Source of the DNA: Bacillota bacterium
GTDB taxonomy: Bacteria; Bacillota; Sulfobacillia; Sulfobacillales; Sulfobacillaceae
DNA length: 64,000 bases
Direction: 5' to 3'
NCBI GenBank assembly: GCA_021820485.1
Contig: JAKADO010000005.1
Location: 1 to 64,000 of the forward strand
Every line of letters begins with the position of its first letter. Position 1 is the stretch's first letter. This document shows, one piece after another, positions 16,571 to 25,187 of this stretch. A model generated the notes under the pieces. It had not been told where the DNA came from and did no database searches. It saw only the letters and a list, made by a program, of their open reading frames with translations. Position numbers and translations under genes: made by a program.

Positions 16571-17413
16571 ATGGTCCATGACCGCCGCGAACAAGTGCGC
16601 CTCCTCAATCAAGACCTTATGGGCGAGCATCAAGCCATCGTCCATTATTTGACGCATGCTTGGACCGTCGTGCGTAAGTTTGGTCCCAGCATTGAGGCCA
16701 TCGCCCGTGACGAAATGCGCCACTTCAAATGGCTGGCGCATACCATTGTAGGGCTAGGCGGCGTACCTGACTTGACGCCGCCCGATGAGCTTCCCCAGTT
16801 TTCCGGCCTTGACGCCCTCAACTACGACATCGACGCGGAAGAAGAGGCAATCAGCCAGTATTTGGCGCATCAGCGCCAAATTGCCAACGAGCACGTCCAA
16901 GCCCTCATCGGCCGCATTGTGGTGGACGAGCGCGATCATCGACGGACATTTCTCGACCTGCGCTCGCAGTGGGTGGAACAGGACGCCGAACCGACACCGG
17001 AGCGCTCCGCCAATCCCCAAGTGGTGCATTGTTTTGAAACGTTGGTGTCCGAGGAATATCAAGAGATCTTGCGCTACCTTCTGGAGAGCTTTCTCACTCG
17101 CCATACCCGCGCTATGGGCATGAGCGCGGAAGATCGGGCGATTGACGAGATGAAGCATATGAGCATAGTGGCCGAGACACTGGCCGACTTGGGCGGACAA
17201 CCCCGCTTCATGTTGCCGAAGGGCGGCGACCACTCCGACGAATTGCGCCTTTATGGGGACTTGCGAGCGTGGGCTTCAGCCGAGATGCCAGGCCTCGTGC
17301 CCCTCATTGATCGCATTATCAGCCATGAACAATACCAAGAGCAAAGCAACCGGGATGCCGACTGGACCGTTGGATCAGGGTTGCAGGGAGGATGGGCCGG
17401 ATGGATGTCTTGA
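16571..17413 (+). CDS. Tandem ferritin-like protein, encapsulin cargo
   Basis: A 280-residue protein with two ferritin-like units. The first has a complete diiron set: E19 in DLMGEHQ, E48 and H51 in DEMRH, a glutamate in IDAEEEA and E120-H123 in DERDH. The second has SEEYQEIL and IDEMKH, but its last helix lacks a clear ExxH. The C terminus is DWTVGSGLQGG, a TVGS-type encapsulin loading peptide after a polar linker. The start has AAAGGAGAG. It overlaps the encapsulin gene by 13 bp. It likely oxidises and stores iron or removes peroxide inside the shell. It is much longer than the usual 100-residue encapsulated ferritin. Confidence 0.85.
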   Translation: MVHDRREQVRLLNQDLMGEHQAIVHYLTHAWTVVRKFGPSIEAIARDEMRHFKWLAHTIVGLGGVPDLTPPDELPQFSGLDALNYDIDAEEEAISQYLAHQRQIANEHVQALIGRIVVDERDHRRTFLDLRSQWVEQDAEPTPERSANPQVVHCFETLVSEEYQEILRYLLESFLTRHTRAMGMSAEDRAIDEMKHMSIVAETLADLGGQPRFMLPKGGDHSDELRLYGDLRAWASAEMPGLVPLIDRIISHEQYQEQSNRDADWTVGSGLQGGWAGWMS

Positions 17414-18240
17414 GTCATGCAGAAGCGCCCTTAAACGAAAAAGAGTGGGCGCATGTGATGGAAGCCGTGACCCAGGTGGCCCGCCGCCAGTTGGTGGCGC
17501 GCCGGTTTCTGCCGTTGTACGGCCCCATTGGAGCCGGGGTGCAGGTCGTCCAGGTTGATCGAACCCCAGGTTGGGATCTGGCGCAGGTCAGCATGCAGGG
17601 GGACGCTGAGGATGCTGTGCCCGAATCCCGTTTATATCAGCGCGTGCCGGTCCTGTCGAAGGACTTCATCGTCGACTGGCGCGACTTGGAGCAAGCGCGC
17701 ATCACGGGAGGCATGCTGGATTGGTCCAAAGCCGAGGCGGCCGCCAGCTTCGTGGCGTTGGCCGAGGATCATGTCATTTTCCATGGCATTGCAGACCAAG
17801 GGCTGGACGGACTGTTGACCGTCGAGGGGCGGCACGTGCTGCCGACTTCTGGGTGGGAAGAGCCCGGCAGTGGATTTCGTGATGTCGTGAGGGCCGTAAG
17901 TCATCTGACCTCGGCCGGCTTCATGCCGCCGTTAACGGTGGTTGCCGGAGTGACCATCTACGCCGCCTGGAATCGGCTGTACGGCAACAGCGGCGTACTG
18001 GAGGTGGAGCAAATCGAAAAGCTGGTCGGTGGCGGCGTCTTTCAGTCACCCTTGGTGCCGGATGATACGGTGGTTGTCTTGGCCCCAGGTCCTGAGAATA
18101 TGGACTTGGCTGTAGGGCTGGATTTCAATGTGGCCTTTGTGGAAACAACCCGCATGAACCACATTTTCCGGGTGTTGGAAACGATTTCGCTGCGCATCAA
18201 ACGTACCGGCGCCATCTGCCAGATCTGGCAAGAAAGCTAA
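17401..18240 (+). CDS. Encapsulin shell protein (family 1, linocin M18/CFP29-like)
   Basis: A 279-residue HK97-fold nanocompartment shell protein. Family landmarks are LNEKEWAHVMEAVTQVARRQLVARRFLPLYGPIGAG at the N terminus, ARITGG in the E-loop region, a FVALAEDHVIFHG helix followed by GLDGLL, and RTGAICQIWQES at the end. ATG 17401 is chosen because AGGGAGG lies nine bases upstream; ATG 17392 is too close to it. It follows the tandem ferritin-like cargo and overlaps its end, the usual cargo-shell arrangement. It should self-assemble around cargo carrying the TVGS tail. Confidence 0.93.
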   Translation: MDVLSHAEAPLNEKEWAHVMEAVTQVARRQLVARRFLPLYGPIGAGVQVVQVDRTPGWDLAQVSMQGDAEDAVPESRLYQRVPVLSKDFIVDWRDLEQARITGGMLDWSKAEAAASFVALAEDHVIFHGIADQGLDGLLTVEGRHVLPTSGWEEPGSGFRDVVRAVSHLTSAGFMPPLTVVAGVTIYAAWNRLYGNSGVLEVEQIEKLVGGGVFQSPLVPDDTVVVLAPGPENMDLAVGLDFNVAFVETTRMNHIFRVLETISLRIKRTGAICQIWQES

Positions 18241-18284
18241 CCGCACGCTCCACTGCTGCGGTATGCTTAAGGCACGGGGGCGAT

Positions 18285-18839
18285 ATGATGGCCGACGAAG
18301 ATCAGAATGCGTTTGTGCAATGGCGGCATGCGCCGCCCAGCGCCTGGCAGTATTGCCCGCTGTGCCAAGACAGCTTGGTGAACCATGCGTGGGACGGCAA
18401 GATGCGCCGCTATTGCCCACATTGCGGCTTCGTCTATTGGGAACGCCCATTGCCCGCAGTTGCGGCCGTGATTCGGGAGTCGGAAGCGTCGGGCCGAATT
18501 CTTCTCGTCAGGCGCCGGTATCCGCCTCAGGAAGGGTTGTGGACGCTTCCCGGGGGCGGGGTCGAGGCGGGGGAGTCGATTGATGAGGCGATGATTCGCG
18601 AGGCGGAGGAGGAGACCGGTCTTGCCATCGCACTGGACTACCAGTTGGGAACCTGGTCGACGCCCAGCCATGAAACCATCATTACCTTTTTTGCGGCCCG
18701 CGTGCAGGGCGGCATGCTGGTGGCCGGCACTGATGCCTTGGAGGCGGAGTGGTTCCCTCTCCGGGCCATGCCAAGGTTGGCGTTCGATACGCATGCCGAG
18801 GCGATCGAGCGCTACGAGCGTGGTCAAAAGGATTCGTAA
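18285..18839 (+). CDS. NUDIX hydrolase with N-terminal zinc ribbon
   Basis: A 184-residue protein. Residues about 20-50 form a zinc ribbon (CPLC and CPHC pairs), as in NudC-type NADH pyrophosphatases and related proteins. The Nudix box is GGGVEAGESIDEAMIREAEEETGL, matching Gx5Ex7REUxEExGU. The NudC NADH motif (SQPWPFPxS) is not seen, so ADP-ribose-like or other nucleotide diphosphate substrates are equally possible. GGGGGCGAT precedes the start. It lies 44 bp after encapsulin and could share the transcript. Confidence 0.88.
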   Translation: MMADEDQNAFVQWRHAPPSAWQYCPLCQDSLVNHAWDGKMRRYCPHCGFVYWERPLPAVAAVIRESEASGRILLVRRRYPPQEGLWTLPGGGVEAGESIDEAMIREAEEETGLAIALDYQLGTWSTPSHETIITFFAARVQGGMLVAGTDALEAEWFPLRAMPRLAFDTHAEAIERYERGQKDS

Positions 18840-18887
18840 AGCGGGGCTAAGCATAGGCTTGGCCGGCATCGCAGGAGGGAGTTTCGC

Positions 18888-19667
18888 ATGTTGCCATCAT
18901 TGTTTATTGCCCATGGGTCCCCGATGATCGCCATCGAGGAGAGCGGCTATGGGACATTTCTTGATCACCTGGGGGAATCTTTGGCACGGCCCCAGGCCAT
19001 CGTCATTTTCTCCGCGCATTGGGAGAGCCGGGTTCAGCAGGTCAGTGCAGTGGAATCCTACTCCACCATCTATGATTTCGGGGGATTTCCGGATGAGTTG
19101 TATCGGGTCACCTATCCAGCCCACGGAAATCCGGCCTTGGCTGCTCGGATCCACGAGCTTCTAAAGGCGGCCGAGGTGCCCGTCGAGCTCGATCATGGGC
19201 GTGGGTTGGACCATGGTGCTTGGACGTTGTTGAACCGGCTCTATCCCGCGGCGGACATCCCCGTGGTGGCGATGTCGGTGAATGCCCGGCTGACGCCGGA
19301 GGAACAGTTCCGCATTGGACAGACGCTCTCGCCATTGCGCAGCGAAGGGGTGCTCATCATTGGAAGCGGCGTGACAGTCCACAATTTTCAACTGCTCCAG
19401 GCCCGCCACAACGCCGAGGTGCAAAGTGCCATCAAGCAATTTGAGGCGTGGCTGGAATCCAAGCTGCACGCTTGGGACTTGGCCGCCCTGTTCCACTACG
19501 AGACCGAGGCGCCGTATGCGCGATTGGCGGTGCCCGCCAACGGCCAGGAACATTTCGCACCGCTTTTCTATGCGATGGGCGCCGGCAGCCGGCCGGAGTC
19601 GGTAGAGACCTTGCATCAAGGCTGGATGTGGGACGTCATGACCAACAGCGTCTACGCATTTCGATAA
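18888..19667 (+). CDS. LigB-type extradiol ring-cleavage dioxygenase (4,5-DOPA dioxygenase family)
   Basis: A 259-residue class III extradiol dioxygenase. It has FIAHGSPM (first iron histidine, about residue 9), SAHWES, DHGAWTLLNRLYP (second histidine and catalytic region), VVAMSVN and GSGVTVHNF. These match the YgiD/DODA branch, which opens catechol rings such as DOPA. The ATG is preceded by AGGAGGGAG. Downstream is a terminator that serves the opposite strand. The natural substrate is not known. Confidence 0.88.
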   Translation: MLPSLFIAHGSPMIAIEESGYGTFLDHLGESLARPQAIVIFSAHWESRVQQVSAVESYSTIYDFGGFPDELYRVTYPAHGNPALAARIHELLKAAEVPVELDHGRGLDHGAWTLLNRLYPAADIPVVAMSVNARLTPEEQFRIGQTLSPLRSEGVLIIGSGVTVHNFQLLQARHNAEVQSAIKQFEAWLESKLHAWDLAALFHYETEAPYARLAVPANGQEHFAPLFYAMGAGSRPESVETLHQGWMWDVMTNSVYAFR

Positions 19668-19686
19668 TATCGCCCGGAAACAAAAA

Positions 19687-19709
19687 ACACTTCCCCAGAG
19701 GGGAAGTGT
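19687..19709 (-). terminator. Terminator of the DUF948-YtxH operon (minus strand)
   Basis: ACACTTCCCC-AGA-GGGGAAGTGT, ten perfect pairs, followed on the minus strand by a T-run (six T, G, three T). Confidence 0.9.
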
Positions 19710-19729
19710 CGCATGCCGAAATGGTCGGG

Positions 19730-20149
19730 TTACATGGTCAAGGAGTTGTCCGACGGAGCCGGTACGGAGGCTTTCTGCTTGGCCTTTTGACGGCGGCGCT
19801 TGATGAGCGCCCAACCGACGCTGGCTCCCGTAATCCACCAGGGCGGCGTCTTTTTAGATGCGCCGTTTCGGCCGGAGCGGCCGACAACCAAGGAGGCAAC
19901 CGCTCCCACCACTCCACCAATCCGCCGAGCGGCAATTTGCACGTCATGGACGGTGCGGCCAACGCGCTCCGTCGTTTCGCGCAGCTGGCCCGCCAGCGAC
20001 CGGAGCTCTGCCAACTCATTGGCCAATGTCTGTTCAAAGGAAATGAGATGCAGCACCAATCGCATCAGGAAGATGACCGCCAAGATGGCGATCACCGCCA
20101 GCACCGACAGGGCTATGGCGATGATGGTGAGAGCGGTTGCCGGACTCAT
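19730..20149 (-). CDS. DUF948-like membrane-anchored protein
   Basis: A 139-residue protein with one N-terminal membrane helix (about residues 5-30). A helical stalk follows (LANELAELRSLAGQLRETTERVGRTVHDV) with the LRxT/V-type heptads of DUF948 proteins, then a basic tail. These are often adjacent to YtxH-like genes in Firmicutes, as here (4-bp ATGA overlap with the upstream gene). The role is unknown; general-stress or envelope-associated functions are suggested for relatives. Confidence 0.75.
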   Translation of the reverse strand: MSPATALTIIAIALSVLAVIAILAVIFLMRLVLHLISFEQTLANELAELRSLAGQLRETTERVGRTVHDVQIAARRIGGVVGAVASLVVGRSGRNGASKKTPPWWITGASVGWALIKRRRQKAKQKASVPAPSDNSLTM

Positions 20150-20427
20150 GCGCCGTGCCCTTCGTCTGTCGACGGCATCGCGTCTTCGTCATCCAGGGCG
20201 ATTTCAGTCATGCCGCGGCGCCACAGTTCCTGGCCCTTTTTGGTGAGATTGTCCCGAATATCGCGGACACTTCCGCTGACCTGGTCGAGAGTTCCTTGGG
20301 TTTTCTTTTTGATGGTTTCGCGCGTGTCGGTGCCCGCCGACGGAGCCAGCAAAATGCCGGCGACCACACCGATGGCCGCGCCGATTAAGAGACCGCTAAG
20401 GCGGTCCCATGTCCGATCGTTCATCAT
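20146..20427 (-). CDS. YtxH-like general stress protein
   Basis: A 93-residue protein with LSGLLIGAAIGVVAGILLAPSAGTDTRETI, the YtxH signature of a glycine-rich membrane segment followed by LAPxSGxxTR. An amphipathic helix follows. GGAGGGGGC precedes the ATGATG start. First gene of a two-gene operon with the DUF948 gene. A perfect 13-bp palindrome lies about 30 bp upstream and may be an operator. Confidence 0.82.
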   Translation of the reverse strand: MMNDRTWDRLSGLLIGAAIGVVAGILLAPSAGTDTRETIKKKTQGTLDQVSGSVRDIRDNLTKKGQELWRRGMTEIALDDEDAMPSTDEGHGA

Positions 20428-20455
20428 CTCGCCCCCTCCACAGATTCGTCCTTCT

Positions 20456-20468
20456 ATTGTGACACAAT
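20456..20468 (-). promoter_or_regulatory. Perfect palindrome upstream of the YtxH-like operon
   Basis: ATTGTG-A-CACAAT, a 13-bp odd palindrome 29-41 bp before the YtxH-like start. A second inverted repeat TTCATC/GATGAA lies at 20490-20505. Operator candidate. Confidence 0.45.
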
Positions 20469-20590
20469 TGGGCTGAATAGGAAAGGTGCTTCATCTATGG
20501 ATGAATTACCCCGGGCGTCAAGATGATATGATAGAGGGTGCCGAGACAACGAACGGACGCCGGCATGACTAGAGCCGGACCACGGACCTA

Positions 20591-20599
20591 TGGTATACT
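20591..20599 (+). promoter_or_regulatory. Extended -10 promoter for the glycosyltransferase gene
   Basis: TGG-TATACT, an extended -10 without a recognisable -35, about 70 bp before the ATG at 20669. Confidence 0.5.
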
Positions 20600-20668
20600 A
20601 GCTTGGTTTTATTGTGGCGCCGAAGGATGGAATCACTTGTCATCAGGACGGGGGACAGACTGTCGACA

Positions 20669-21799
20669 ATGAGAATTGTCTTTGTTACGGAAACCTGGTG
20701 GCCATCGACCGATGGTGTGGTCACGCGACTCACGGCGACGTTGCGGGAACTCAAAAAGATGGGTCACGAACTGATGGTTATTGCGCCTCGGGGCGGCGAT
20801 CCAGTCTTTGAAGGAATTCCGGTGCGCGATGTGCCGAATGTAAGCGTGGGCTTCATCTATGGAGGAAAGCCGTGGGGCATGCCGCTTCCGCGGATTGGCC
20901 ACTACATCCGCGAATTCAATCCGGACGTGGTGCATGCGATTAACCCCTTCGTCATTGGCTGGGGCGGCGTGTTGTCGGCGGTGTCGCAAGGGCGTCCGCT
21001 GGTTGCCTCATACCATACCAACATTGCGCAATATGCGGATTTCTATCATTTGGGATTCACCAAACCAGCCATTTGGGCGTGCCTGCGGGCATTGCACAAT
21101 CGGGCGGATTTGAATTTGGCGACCAGCGAAGCCGTACGGCGGGAACTAGTGGATCAGGGCATTCATAATGTCCGGGTCTGGGCTCGCGGCGTTGATTTGC
21201 AGATGTACAATCCTGCCAAGCGTTCAGAGACGATGCGCCGGCGGCTTACCAACGGCCATCCCGAGCGGATGATTGCCTTGTCGGTAGGACGCGTGGCGCT
21301 GGAGAAGGGTCTCGAGCGGTTGACGGCGTTGTTCGGAGCCAATCCCGACCTGCATTTGGCTTTTGTCGGCGATGGGCCGGCCCGCTCACAACTGGAAGAG
21401 CTGTTCCAAGGCACTCCGACCACATTCATGGGTACGCTGCATGGAGAGGAATTGGCCACAGCCTATGCTTCGGCGGATGTCTTCGTCTTCCCATCCACCA
21501 CGGATACGCTCGGGTTGGTGCTGCTGGAGGCAATGGCGTCTGGTCTGCCCATTATTGCAGCCGAGAGTCAGCCGACGCATGAGTTGACCGATCAAAGCGG
21601 AGCCGGGCTATTGTTCCATGTGGATCGCCCAGAGACTATTGGACAACGTGTCAACGAACTGATGCACTCTGCCAAACGGGAGGAGCTCTCACGCCGCGCT
21701 CGGCATGAAGCGGAGCGCTGGGGTTGGCGGGTGCCGACGGCGGAATTGGTTAGTTGGTACCGTGAAGTGATGGGAGAGCAGCGGGGCAGCACCGCATGA
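20669..21799 (+). CDS. GT4-family glycosyltransferase
   Basis: A 376-residue GT-B glycosyltransferase. It begins RIVFVTETWWPSTDGVVT, typical of the plant SQD2/PimB/MgtA-like GT4 group that glycosylates lipids. The C-terminal domain has SVGRVALEKGLERL and FPSTTDTLGLVLLEAMASGLP, the E-x7-E nucleotide-sugar motif. I chose ATG 20669 because the family starts MRIV; an ATG at 20627 would add 14 residues. It overlaps the GtrA-like gene by 4 bp, suggesting joint work in cell-envelope glycolipid or polysaccharide synthesis. Confidence 0.88.
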   Translation: MRIVFVTETWWPSTDGVVTRLTATLRELKKMGHELMVIAPRGGDPVFEGIPVRDVPNVSVGFIYGGKPWGMPLPRIGHYIREFNPDVVHAINPFVIGWGGVLSAVSQGRPLVASYHTNIAQYADFYHLGFTKPAIWACLRALHNRADLNLATSEAVRRELVDQGIHNVRVWARGVDLQMYNPAKRSETMRRRLTNGHPERMIALSVGRVALEKGLERLTALFGANPDLHLAFVGDGPARSQLEELFQGTPTTFMGTLHGEELATAYASADVFVFPSTTDTLGLVLLEAMASGLPIIAAESQPTHELTDQSGAGLLFHVDRPETIGQRVNELMHSAKREELSRRARHEAERWGWRVPTAELVSWYREVMGEQRGSTA

Positions 21800-22221
21800 A
21801 GCGGGTTTGGCAACTGCTGAAGTTCGTCTTCGTTGGATTTGGCAACGCCATTATTGACCTGGGTGTGTTCAACGGACTCTACTTCCTGTTTCCCACCCAC
21901 AACGTGAAACGACTGGTAATCTACAATACCATGGCGGTGGGCGCCGCTATTTTAAACAGCTACATCTGGAACAGCCGATGGACCTTTCGGCGCCAGCACA
22001 AGCGCAGCGGTCCGGGAGCCATGCGTCAGCGCGTCTTGTTTCTGCTCCAGTCGCTTATCAATATCGTAGTGAACGACCTGATTTTAGGCATTATCGCCCC
22101 TTGGATTGCGGCCACACATGCCATCAACCACGTGCTCGCCAACAACATCGCCAAGTTGCTGGCGATGTTCCTTGCCTCCCTGACCAGCTTCCTGATGATG
22201 AAGCTAGTGGTCTTCGTCTAG
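21796..22221 (+). CDS. GtrA-like membrane protein
   Basis: A 141-residue integral membrane protein with four predicted helices. It has KFVFVGFGNAIIDLGVF at the N terminus and NSYIWNSRWTFRR, both GtrA/DPMS hallmarks, and LTSFLMMKLVVFV at the end. GtrA proteins are thought to move or present lipid-linked sugars. Translationally coupled to the GT4 glycosyltransferase (ATGA). Function inferred from family and context. Confidence 0.85.
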   Translation: MKRVWQLLKFVFVGFGNAIIDLGVFNGLYFLFPTHNVKRLVIYNTMAVGAAILNSYIWNSRWTFRRQHKRSGPGAMRQRVLFLLQSLINIVVNDLILGIIAPWIAATHAINHVLANNIAKLLAMFLASLTSFLMMKLVVFV

Positions 22222-22228
22222 TCAAGTC

Positions 22229-22466
22229 GGGGGAGACCCCTCTTCGAACATCAAGGCATTGACAGGCCAAGAATCTCCACCTATGGAGACACTTTTATCG
22301 AAAGGTGGCTATTCATCGACATGTACATGACATTTGTTCGCTAAGCCTCGGGAGTGGGTCGAAGCGGATGCCTTAGGGCGTAGATAAGCCAGGCTTATCT
22401 AGGAATGTCATGAAGCGGTGAACGAGCCAGCGTCTGAACGATGGAGGACGGGGAAATCCCTCTTCG
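22229..22466 (+). repeat. Structured region bounded by an imperfect direct repeat
   Basis: GGGGAGACCCCTCTTCG (22230-22246) and GGGGAAATCCCTCTTCG (22450-22466) match at 14 of 17 bases, 220 bp apart. Between them lie hairpins TCTCCA-CCTA-TGGAGA and AGATAAGCC-A-GGCTTATCT. There is no gene. It may be the relic of an insertion element end or a small RNA; undetermined. Confidence 0.4.
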
Positions 22467-22479
22467 CTTGTGACCTTCC

Positions 22480-22975
22480 TTGGGCGACTCTACGGTTTTT
22501 TTGTGCGTCTTCCGGCGCGCCGTGATTTTGGGCTTCTTCTTTCTCGGCATCGTGAACGGCGGCTTTCAAGTGATTCCACTCTTCATGATGAAGTATCGAC
22601 TGGCGCACGAGGCCATGTTTGCGGTGAACGGCATGCTCTCCGGCGGCGCGGTGCTTCTGGGGAGCGTGCTGGCGCCCGGGCTTTCAAAACGCATGCCTCT
22701 CTATTCGATGTTTGTCATCGGGTTTTTGATCGGCGGCATCGTTATTGCCTTGGAGGCTTTTTCGCCCAGCATCGGAGTTTTTCTGGCGCTTGACGCGCTC
22801 TTTTTCTTGACGGTGCCGATGGTGAATGTGCCGTTTGGGGCGTGGCTCCCGCAATTGGTGGCGCCGGAGAGGATGGGACGAGTGGACGCACTCATTGCCA
22901 TTGTCGACAGTATCGACCGCGGCGACGTTGGGAGCCATCGCAAGCCCGCACCCGCGAGATCGAGCTAGGTGTGGA
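22480..22975 (+). pseudogene. Decayed MFS transporter fragment
   Basis: About 150 codons of a major facilitator protein: hydrophobic helices such as VILGFFFLGIVNGG, MFVIGFLIGGIVIALEAF and the loop FGAWLPQLVAPERMGRVDALIAIV. The N-terminal half is missing. Near 22910 the frame slips: the +1 frame continues sensibly as TVSTAATLGAIAS before ending. A complete MFS protein has about 400 residues. Together with its position in a gene-poor stretch this supports a degraded copy. Confidence 0.7.
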
Positions 22976-23258
22976 ATCGGCATATGAGGAGCTCTAAAGG
23001 GCAAGACCGTTCGCGGACTTGTCCCGGCGGAGCCGGAAAAACAGCCGGCGCCAACCCAGACGGTGTACAGCAAATTTGGCGCAGTATGTCGGTCAAGATG
23101 ACGGATAGCACGGGACCTGGGGGAGAGATCGCCAGCCTGCACACCGGGAAATCCAAGAACTCACTCGCTTGGCGCACCTCCCCATTCTCCCTGGTCACTG
23201 CAGGAAGAATGGAGGAGCTGGTCGGCGCACCGGATCCGCTCTGTCCCGCTGGTGTGGA

Positions 23259-24056
23259 TTAGCCCAGCCAGTTTCGCAGCAGTGCGCTGACCAGATCGGG
23301 ATGGGTCAGATTCGGGAAATGCGCTGTGCCGGGGATGAGTTCCAAGGTGACGTTGGGAACATGGCTCACCAGATGCTGTGCGGCCTTTTGACAGTAGTCA
23401 GTGTCCCATTGCCCGAGGATGGTGAGGAGGGGACGGCTGACCGTTCCGAGGTCTGGCACATCGTCGAGGTTCCCGTAGTCCGGATCATCCTCGCGATGCT
23501 GCAGCAATCGCTCCTCGTTCATGGTCCAAAAGAGTGCCCGTGCCGCTTGGGGAACCTGGAAGTCGTCTCCTTGGATGCCGCGGAGCCATAGCTTGTCAAA
23601 GAATGCGATCAAGGCGTCGACGTCTTGGCTTTGCAACACCGCTTCGTATTCTTCGGCGAGCGCATCGGCGGAATCGTGAACCTCTGGTGGTGCAAACCCG
23701 AAAATTCCCGTACCCAAGAGCGCCGCCTTGGTGACACGGGTGGGATAACGCACAGCAGCATGGAGAGCCACGGAGCCGCCAAGCGATGAACCGACCAATG
23801 CGGCCTGGACGATTCCCAAGTGGTCCATGAGGCTCAACAGGTCCATGGCCGGGTCGAAGGACTCGTGCGGTGAGGAGCTCTTGCCGTAACCGCGAAGATC
23901 GTATCGAATGCAATGGAACTGATCCGACAGGGCATGCACTTGGGCATCCCATTGCCGTAAGTCGCCTAGAGCGGAGTGCAAAAAGATTACCGGTGCACCG
24001 GAGCCGGCTTCTTCATAATAGAGATGCTGGTCGGCTGCCAACGTCATGTCAGGCAT
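23259..24056 (-). CDS. Alpha/beta hydrolase
   Basis: A 265-residue alpha/beta-hydrolase. It has the oxyanion segment FLHSALGDLRQW, the nucleophile elbow VGSSLGGSVALH (Ser about 98), and GQWD and GTAHFPNLTHPD carrying the acid and catalytic His. It resembles esterase or 3-oxoadipate enol-lactonase-like enzymes. The start overlaps the end of the upstream FMN-binding gene by 8 bp, so the two form an operon. ATG 24047 is an alternative start. Substrate unknown. Confidence 0.88.
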   Translation of the reverse strand: MPDMTLAADQHLYYEEAGSGAPVIFLHSALGDLRQWDAQVHALSDQFHCIRYDLRGYGKSSSPHESFDPAMDLLSLMDHLGIVQAALVGSSLGGSVALHAAVRYPTRVTKAALLGTGIFGFAPPEVHDSADALAEEYEAVLQSQDVDALIAFFDKLWLRGIQGDDFQVPQAARALFWTMNEERLLQHREDDPDYGNLDDVPDLGTVSRPLLTILGQWDTDYCQKAAQHLVSHVPNVTLELIPGTAHFPNLTHPDLVSALLRNWLG

Positions 24057-24702
24057 GGGACTGCATCATCCTTTCAAGATAGTCCGGAAGCGGAACACTA
24101 GGCCTGTCGCCGGCATCGGCCTCAGGTTCGCCAAAGACGGTGCGAAGCGGGAGAACCCCGGCCCACGTGGGACGATCCAAGTCCTCGGGGTCATCCGCGA
24201 CCGGGCCGGTACGAATTTTCGCTGAAGCGTGGGTGAGAGGGACAGCGAAGATTCGGGTCTGTTTGAGTTCGATGGCGTTAGGCTGACGTGCGTCTTCCCA
24301 GCGTCCGGGGGCGACCCGGTCCGACAAGGCCTTCAATACCGTCAGCTTCAAGTCCGGATCGGTGACCTCACTGGGCACTCCAAAGACTACTACCGAGCGG
24401 TAATTGGCTGAGTGGTTGTAGAGGGAACGGGCCAACACGAGACCGTCCAAGTGGGTGATGGCGACAGAGACCGGGGCATTGTGCGCCAAATCCTTGAAAA
24501 GCCCGGCGGCTACGGCGCCGTGCACGTAGAGAGTGTCGTCCACTCGAACATGCAAGGTGGGGATGATGATGGGCATTCCATCTCTCACAACACCCACGTG
24601 GCAGTGCCAAGCCTCGTCAATGATGGGATACAGCGTGTCCTTGTCGTAGTGGCCGCGTTCTGGATGTCGGCGGACGCGGATGCCGGGAAGTTCCGAGCTC
24701 AC
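24049..24702 (-). CDS. Pyridoxamine 5'-phosphate oxidase-related FMN-binding protein
   Basis: A 217-residue split-barrel flavoprotein. It has RHPERGHYDKDTLYPIIDEAWHCHVGV at the N terminus, LYVHGAVAAGLFKDL, and YRSVVVFG, the pattern of the PPOX-like/NimA-type family found in many bacteria. Start GTG with a long GAGGAGGAG upstream. First gene of an operon with the alpha/beta hydrolase. Role unknown; some relatives reduce nitro compounds or F420-like cofactors. Confidence 0.82.
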   Translation of the reverse strand: MSSELPGIRVRRHPERGHYDKDTLYPIIDEAWHCHVGVVRDGMPIIIPTLHVRVDDTLYVHGAVAAGLFKDLAHNAPVSVAITHLDGLVLARSLYNHSANYRSVVVFGVPSEVTDPDLKLTVLKALSDRVAPGRWEDARQPNAIELKQTRIFAVPLTHASAKIRTGPVADDPEDLDRPTWAGVLPLRTVFGEPEADAGDRPSVPLPDYLERMMQSHA

Positions 24703-25187
24703 CCTACTCCTCCTCTGAATAGACCGTTTTTTCCATCATGACCGATCGCCAAGAGGGAATCCAGCCTTAGTTTATTCAGCCAGAGTTCGAACCCCTCGGT
24801 GGGTCAGCGGGATTTGCTCAAGGCGAACGGGGGGCCAGAACGAGAGTGGCTTTCGATGCGGCGGCTGGTCCCGGGCGGCTAAGGAGGATGGCGCTGACAA
24901 TGGAGATGCGTCATTGCCAATGAAGATGCGTACCGTGACGATGCGGGGGGGTCTGCAAAGTCGAACCACAACGGGTCGATCCATGCGGTCATCACCGAAG
25001 GGGGTGCCCCATACTATATATTTTTTCTGGACTTCCTGTCACCGGCAAGTCCACACCGGCGGCCGCGCTAGCGAAAGACTGCACGTACGGAATGCATTGC
25101 AAAAGGAGCGGTTGATGTTTGCCGTCATGCCTCTCGCCGTCTTTTCCACTAAAGTGTCCTATGAACGCTGAGAGCCAAGACCGGCCT
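24703..25187. other. 485-bp gap without a supported gene
   Basis: Short frames in several directions, none with both a ribosome binding site and protein-like composition. A TTCGAAC at about 24786 resembles a tRNA T-loop but has no matching stems. Confidence 0.45.

Noticed and set aside
19448-20476. 342-codon plus-strand frame
   Set aside because: It is antisense to the DUF948 and YtxH-like genes and runs out of the dioxygenase gene in another frame. No ribosome binding site, His/Arg/Ser-rich low-quality translation.
24780-24800. TTCGAAC resembling a tRNA T-loop
   Set aside because: Flanking bases do not form a T-stem, and no D-arm, anticodon arm or acceptor stem could be built on either strand.
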